The notes beneath the pieces are model-generated. The model had not been told where the DNA came from. It did not search any database and was given only the letters and a program-made list of their open reading frames with translations. Position numbers and translations under genes: made by a program. From Desulfobacca_B sp046538075 (lineage in GTDB: Bacteria > Desulfobacterota > Desulfobaccia > Desulfobaccales > Desulfobaccaceae): DNA of 64,000 bases. The stretch covers positions 1-64,000 of the forward strand of contig JBKHJN010000011.1 of NCBI GenBank assembly GCA_046538075.1, in the 5' to 3' direction. Positions 60,348-64,000 of the stretch are shown here, in pieces (position 1 is the first letter of the stretch; every line of letters starts with the position of its first letter).

Positions 60348-61114
60348 GTTTAATCCAGGAGCCATTTTCTGAAGGCAACTCGCTGGTGCACCGCTTGGAC
60401 CCCCGGGGCAAACTCGTGGTGGCCGTCCTCTTTACCCTTCAGATGGCCACCGCCGCCACTTATGCGGCAACCCTGGCGGGACTAGCAGTGGCCCTCTTCT
60501 TTCTGGCCCTGGCCCGTCTGTCTCTGAAAAAAGTGGTGGCCCGGCTGTTGGTAGTGAACAGCTTTATTTTCTTTCTCTGGTTCGTCCTGCCCCTGACCTA
60601 TCCGGGTGATGTGATCTTCCAGTACGGACCCCTGGCCGCTACTCGGCAAGGCCTGCTCTTTACTGGTTTGATCACCCTGAAATCCAACGCCATTATCATT
60701 GTCCTGATTGCCCTGGTCGCCACCGTACCGGTGATTACCTTGGGGCAGGCCCTGCAGAATCTATGGCTGCCTGACAAATTGTGTCATTTATTGCTTTTTA
60801 CTTACCGTTATCTGTATGTCTTCGAGGAGGAATTTCACCGCCTGGTCCAGGCCATGAAAATCCGGGGGTTCCAACCGCGCACCAATCTCCACACTTATCG
60901 CAGCTACGCCTATCTGGCGGCAATGCTGCTGGTACGGAGCTACGACCGGGCTGACCGGGTTTTTCAGGCCATGTTGTGCCGCGGTTTTCATGGAAGGTTC
61001 TACAGCCTGCGGACTTTTTCCTGGCAGCGCCGGGATGGCTTCTTTGTGGCAGCTTCCCTGCCGGCCTTGGCCGGGCTCGCCTATCTGGAATGGCTGAAGC
61101 CTGGCCTGCTGTGA
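60344..61114 (+). CDS. cbiQ: CbiQ/NikQ transmembrane subunit of the ECF transporter
   Basis: 256 residues from TTG 60344, overlapping the previous stop, with AGAAGGAAG upstream; longer upstream starts are within the preceding gene. The EcfT pattern is seen: SLVHRLDPRGKLVVAVLFTL, about five helices, and the two coupling helices with Ala-Arg-Gly-type motifs near the C-terminus, here MKIRGF and MLCRGFHG. The core T-component links the S-component CbiM to the ATPase CbiO. cbiO follows after an insertion of repeat copy C. Confidence 0.92.
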   Translation: MSLIQEPFSEGNSLVHRLDPRGKLVVAVLFTLQMATAATYAATLAGLAVALFFLALARLSLKKVVARLLVVNSFIFFLWFVLPLTYPGDVIFQYGPLAATRQGLLFTGLITLKSNAIIIVLIALVATVPVITLGQALQNLWLPDKLCHLLLFTYRYLYVFEEEFHRLVQAMKIRGFQPRTNLHTYRSYAYLAAMLLVRSYDRADRVFQAMLCRGFHGRFYSLRTFSWQRRDGFFVAASLPALAGLAYLEWLKPGLL

Positions 61115-61117
61115 GAA

Positions 61118-61241
61118 TTATTACTCCGGGCAGTTAGAAGCTCAATTGGGGAGAGGGGACGGGGGTCGCAGACCCCTGCCCCCTCTCCCAAAAGCTGTTT
61201 TCCTTAACCCCAATGCATTTATTTTATCACTTGAGTAATAT
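61118..61241. repeat. dispersed intergenic palindromic repeat, copy C
   Basis: About 124 bp bounded by TTATTACTC and GAGTAATAT (one mismatch). It shares the internal hairpin (GGGGAGAGGGG / CCCCTCTCCC) and the TTAACCCCAATGCATTTATTTTAT segment with copies A and B. It fills exactly the space between the cbiQ stop and the cbiO start, and provides the bases immediately before that ATG. Confidence 0.82.
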
Positions 61242-61976
61242 ATGAGCGAACCTTTGATTGCCTTGCACAATATTACCTTTGCCTATCCGGGGGCCGCCTG
61301 CCCGGTTTTCCAGGACTTTAATTTTCAGCTGCGGGCAGGCAATCAAATCGGCCTCGTCGGCCCCAACGGCTGTGGCAAGACCACCCTGCTGCATATTATC
61401 ATGGGCCTACTGCGGCCCCAGGCCGGGAGAATCGTCATATTCGGCCAGGAGGTCAAAAAAGCCAAGGATTTTGTCGCAGTGCGGCAGAAGATCGGACTGC
61501 TGTTTCAAAATGCCGACGACCAGCTATTCTGTCCCACCGTCCTGGAAGACGTGGCCTTCGGTCCCTTGAACCAGGGAAAGCCGCCAGCCGAAGCGGTGCA
61601 GATCGCCCGGAAGACCATGGACCGGCTGGGGCTTTCGGGCTTTGAAGATCGGGTGACCTATAAGCTGTCCGGAGGCGAGAAAAAACTGGTCTCCCTGGCC
61701 ACCGTCTTGGCCCTGCAGCCCCAACTGCTGCTGCTGGATGAACCTACCACCGGGTTGGATGAGGCCACCAAGCACCGCCTCATCGATATTTTGCAGAATC
61801 TGGACATTGCTTATCTGATCGTTTCGCATGAGCATGATTTTCTAAACCACACCGTCGGCGAATGCTGCCGGGTCCATGGCCACTGCTGTCAATCCTTGCC
61901 GATCTTACCGGGGGAGAAACAGGTTGAAGTTCCCCAGGGTATAGGTAATGAACCGGATCAGCGTCGCTGCTCTTGA
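61242..61976 (+). CDS. cbiO: CbiO/NikO ATP-binding subunit of the ECF transporter
   Basis: 244 residues. Walker A GPNGCGKTT is near 40, the Q-loop is LLFQNADDQLF, the ABC signature is KLSGGEKKLVSLA, Walker B is LLLLDEPTTGLD and the H-loop His is in VSHEHDF. It powers the CbiMQ transporter. The last 40 residues after HTVGE are unlike other CbiO tails, which normally continue with a VLxxGRI strand; here they read CCRVHGHCCQSL. A late frameshift is possible but I could not find a better frame. No Shine-Dalgarno is seen because repeat C abuts the ATG. Confidence 0.9.
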   Translation: MSEPLIALHNITFAYPGAACPVFQDFNFQLRAGNQIGLVGPNGCGKTTLLHIIMGLLRPQAGRIVIFGQEVKKAKDFVAVRQKIGLLFQNADDQLFCPTVLEDVAFGPLNQGKPPAEAVQIARKTMDRLGLSGFEDRVTYKLSGGEKKLVSLATVLALQPQLLLLDEPTTGLDEATKHRLIDILQNLDIAYLIVSHEHDFLNHTVGECCRVHGHCCQSLPILPGEKQVEVPQGIGNEPDQRRCS

Positions 61977-62021
61977 AAGAAGCTTATTAATGTGAAATAA
62001 TGGCAACAGAGGTGCAATGAG

Positions 62022-62510
62022 ATGAACCGGACAAAATGGTCATGGGGTCTTTTTATCATAGGCCTGATGTCGGTCCTGAGTCTGGGGCGGCCCGCAGTGC
62101 TGCCGGCTTCCGAGGAACGACTCTCCACAGGCCAACTGGTCTATGTGTCGGTTTACTCCCATGTATATTATGGTGATTACGAAAAAAGGCTTCTGCTGAC
62201 CGGAATTCTCAGCATCCGCAACACCGATCCTGCCCACGAAATCACGATAACCAGGGCGGATTATTACGATTCGGACGGCAAGCTCCTCAGGAAATATCTG
62301 TCCAAACCCATAACCCTCAAACCCATGGCCTCCACCCGGTTAATTGTTAAGGAATCAGACACTTGCGGGGGCTCAGGCGCCAACTTTCTGGTGCAGTGGC
62401 AGGCAAAAACCGAAGTCAATGAACCGATAATGGAAGGGGTGATGATCGGCACTGCGGGACAACAAGGTATTTCCTTCATTTCCAGGGGCAGACCGATTAA
62501 GCCTAAATAA
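62022..62510 (+). CDS. DUF3124 secreted protein
   Basis: 162 residues. A signal peptide (WGLFIIGLMSVLSLGRPAVLPASEE) is followed by a beta-rich domain: VYVSVYSHVYYGDYEKRLLLTGILSIRNTD... ITITRADYYDSDGKLLRKYL... FLVQWQAK. This matches the DUF3124 family, whose function is unknown. It follows cbiO by 46 bp and could be in its transcript, but the family is not known to be linked with metal transport. Convergent with the antiporter gene. Confidence 0.8.
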   Translation: MNRTKWSWGLFIIGLMSVLSLGRPAVLPASEERLSTGQLVYVSVYSHVYYGDYEKRLLLTGILSIRNTDPAHEITITRADYYDSDGKLLRKYLSKPITLKPMASTRLIVKESDTCGGSGANFLVQWQAKTEVNEPIMEGVMIGTAGQQGISFISRGRPIKPK

Positions 62511-62516
62511 TTTCCC

Positions 62517-64000
62517 TCACAATGGGGCGCTGTTCTTCAGGTTTTCTACCACCTCGGATCTTCCGCCGACAATGAGACGATCTCCGCTCAGGAGAACATC
62601 TTTTCCGGTGGGGGTAACCAGCTGCTGCTCCCCGCGGCGGATACTAATAACTGTGGCGCCATAATTTTCCCGGAATTTCACCTCAGCCAGGGTCTTGCCT
62701 ATCAAGGGAGAGTCCGGGGCCAGGGAAATTTCGGCGATGCCGAAGTGTTTTTCATCAGCCTCTAGTTCTTCAAAGGCCCTGAGTTCCAGGTAGCCTTCGG
62801 CCCGGTTGAGCTTTTCAGGCTCGCCCAATAAAACTAACCGGTCCTGCGGATACAGGGGGGTATCCGGTTCGGGGTCAAAGAAGGTCCTTCCGCCCCGGCT
62901 GATGGCGATGATAGAAACTCCGGTTTCTTGCCGCAGAGGGATTTCACCGAGGCTGCGCCCGGCAAAAACCGACCCCTGCTCCAGGCGAAAGATTCTCAGG
63001 TTCAAGGGCCACTCCCGGCTTTCCGGCAGAATCTGCAGGGCCGCGGCCAGGGTCTCCGCCGCCTGTTCCGCCGCGTCAGAAAATGGCCGCAGGACCATAT
63101 CGGCCCCGGCCCCCTCAAAATCCCGCTCTTCCTCCGCCCGGCGGGCGGTAAGGGCCACTTTCCCCCGATACTTGCGGGCCTTCAAGTTCTTGAGCAGGTT
63201 AAGGTTAAGATTTCGGTCGCGTATGGTGCTTACCACCAGATAGGCCTGATCAAGGGGCAGGTGTTCAAAAATATCTGGGTCACCGACGTCGCCGTAAAAA
63301 ACCGGCAGACCTTGCTGACGCCAATCATCCAGGACTTCCGGGTCAAAATCCACGCCCACCAACTTTCTTTTTCTGGACAACAGCCGACGGGCGATGCCGC
63401 TGCCATAATTGCCCAGGCCGATGAGGAGAATATCTGAGGCCGGGACGGTTACCATGCTGTCCCGGGTGGTTTCCCGATAGGGCGTCTGGCGTTCGAACAC
63501 CTTCAGCCAGGGAGAAAGGAACTGGTACAATGGCCCGGAATAAAGGATCAGGTAGGTGGAAACGCCGATGGTCACCAGCCCCACCAGGGTGATCAGTCCC
63601 ATGGTATCCAGGGTTACATGGCCGAGACTCAACCCCAAGGCCGCCAGGATCAGAGAAAATTCGCTGATCTGGGCTACCGTCAGGCCGGCCAGAAAACCGG
63701 TGCGTTTCCGATATCCCATGTAACCCATGATCACCATGACGATGAGGGGATTGCCGATCAGGACAAACAGGGAGAAGATCAAGGCCTTGCCCGACTGGGC
63801 CCCCAAAACCGACAGATTCAGCCGGGCCCCCAGATCAATGAAGAAAAAGACCAGCAGAAAATCCCGCAGACTGACCAGGCGGGAACTGAGGGCCTCCCGG
63901 TAGGGAGTTGAGGCCAGGGAGACGCCGCCGAGAAAGGCCCCCACCTCCTTGCTGAACCCCAGGGCATCGCCGAGCGCCGCCAAAGAAATAGCCCAGGCTA
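62517..64000 (-). CDS. KefB/CPA2-type cation:proton antiporter with TrkA-N and TrkA-C domains (partial)
   Basis: The gene runs off the right edge; only the C-terminal 494 or so residues are visible. The end of the Na+/H+ exchanger domain (ISLAALGDALGFSKEVGAFLGGVSLA, GFLAGLTVAQISEFSLILAALGLS) precedes a TrkA-N/RCK domain (ILLIGLGNYGSGIARRLL, VGVDFDPEVLD, LVVSTIRD) and two TrkA-C-like segments at the C-terminus (GRSLGEIPLRQETGVSIIAI and GKTLAEVKFRENYGATVISI). This is the CPA2 design that exports K+ or Na+ in response to nucleotide or other ligands. A TTG at 63983 is not its start, since the frame continues upstream. Convergent with DUF3124. Confidence 0.9.
   Translation of the reverse strand, partial: AWAISLAALGDALGFSKEVGAFLGGVSLASTPYREALSSRLVSLRDFLLVFFFIDLGARLNLSVLGAQSGKALIFSLFVLIGNPLIVMVIMGYMGYRKRTGFLAGLTVAQISEFSLILAALGLSLGHVTLDTMGLITLVGLVTIGVSTYLILYSGPLYQFLSPWLKVFERQTPYRETTRDSMVTVPASDILLIGLGNYGSGIARRLLSRKRKLVGVDFDPEVLDDWRQQGLPVFYGDVGDPDIFEHLPLDQAYLVVSTIRDRNLNLNLLKNLKARKYRGKVALTARRAEEERDFEGAGADMVLRPFSDAAEQAAETLAAALQILPESREWPLNLRIFRLEQGSVFAGRSLGEIPLRQETGVSIIAISRGGRTFFDPEPDTPLYPQDRLVLLGEPEKLNRAEGYLELRAFEELEADEKHFGIAEISLAPDSPLIGKTLAEVKFRENYGATVISIRRGEQQLVTPTGKDVLLSGDRLIVGGRSEVVENLKNSAPL

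Noticed and set aside
61840..61976. Frameshift in the cbiO tail
   Set aside because: The unusual Cys-rich tail suggested it, but neither alternative frame restores the expected C-terminal strand, so I leave the gene as one frame.

Overview
The window looks like chromosomal DNA of an anaerobic deltaproteobacterium (Desulfobacterota), possibly close to Desulfobacca or the Syntrophobacterales. The evidence is a moderately GC-rich genome, the gene families present (flavodiiron protein, selenocysteine peroxiredoxin, CarD regulator, tRNA nucleotidyltransferase fused to DHH and CBS domains, split two-subunit biotin-dependent carboxylase, AmmeMemoRadiSam protein B) and gene order. The genus is inference; no rRNA lies in the window.

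Left edge (1-2830): a decayed mobile zone. It holds an IS110 transposase tail, an IS1595-type transposase lacking expected catalytic residues, a frameshifted mgtE head fused to a 5'-truncated tyrosine integrase, and the tRNA-Arg(ACG) gene whose 3' end faces the integrase. 2831-21530 is core metabolism and information processing: a divergent PurF-like protein and carB, a PfkB sugar/nucleoside kinase, tRNA-Val(GAC), a PAS/HisKA protein without ATPase domain, an MBL-fold protein, rho, the run PIN/TRAM-rluD-coaE, carD, and the operon xseA-xseB-ispA-dxs.

21740-30715: a small zinc-ribbon protein; panC-panD behind a leader that can fold into two mutually exclusive structures ending in a terminator; metK and ahcY (SAM cycle); a YkgJ-type cysteine-cluster protein; a phosphohexomutase; an M50 protease; a small HTH protein; ispG. 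30783-41564: two lipoproteins, an accC/pycB-like carboxylase pair with a changed metal-ligand lysine, a Memo-family protein, a TPR lipoprotein, then an oxygen/sulfur cluster: flavodiiron protein, a peroxiredoxin whose peroxidatic residue is encoded by in-frame UGA followed by a SECIS-like hairpin, and two YeeE/YedE half-transporters; then xth. 41542-54957: rlmB, xerC/D, an 887-residue tRNA nucleotidyltransferase, a DUF2179 protein, surE, a sigma-54 response regulator, a membrane spermidine-synthase-like protein, an ExeA-like ATPase with three repeats, and an SH3b lipoprotein.

Right edge (55140-64000): a porin relic, an amino-acid permease, and a nickel/cobalt uptake region: a DUF4198 protein and an exported tetrapyrrole methylase on one strand, and cbiM/nikM, a NikL-like protein, cbiQ and cbiO on the other. 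Both divergent leaders contain intrinsic terminators. A DUF3124 protein and a truncated KefB/Trk-type antiporter close the window.

Three copies of a 119-170 bp intergenic repeat (8271, 41395, 61118) share terminal inverted repeats and an internal GC hairpin; the termini covary between copies. The most notable items are the selenoprotein peroxiredoxin, this repeat family, the pan leader, the nickel locus with its exported methylase, and the two enzyme paralogues with substituted catalytic residues.
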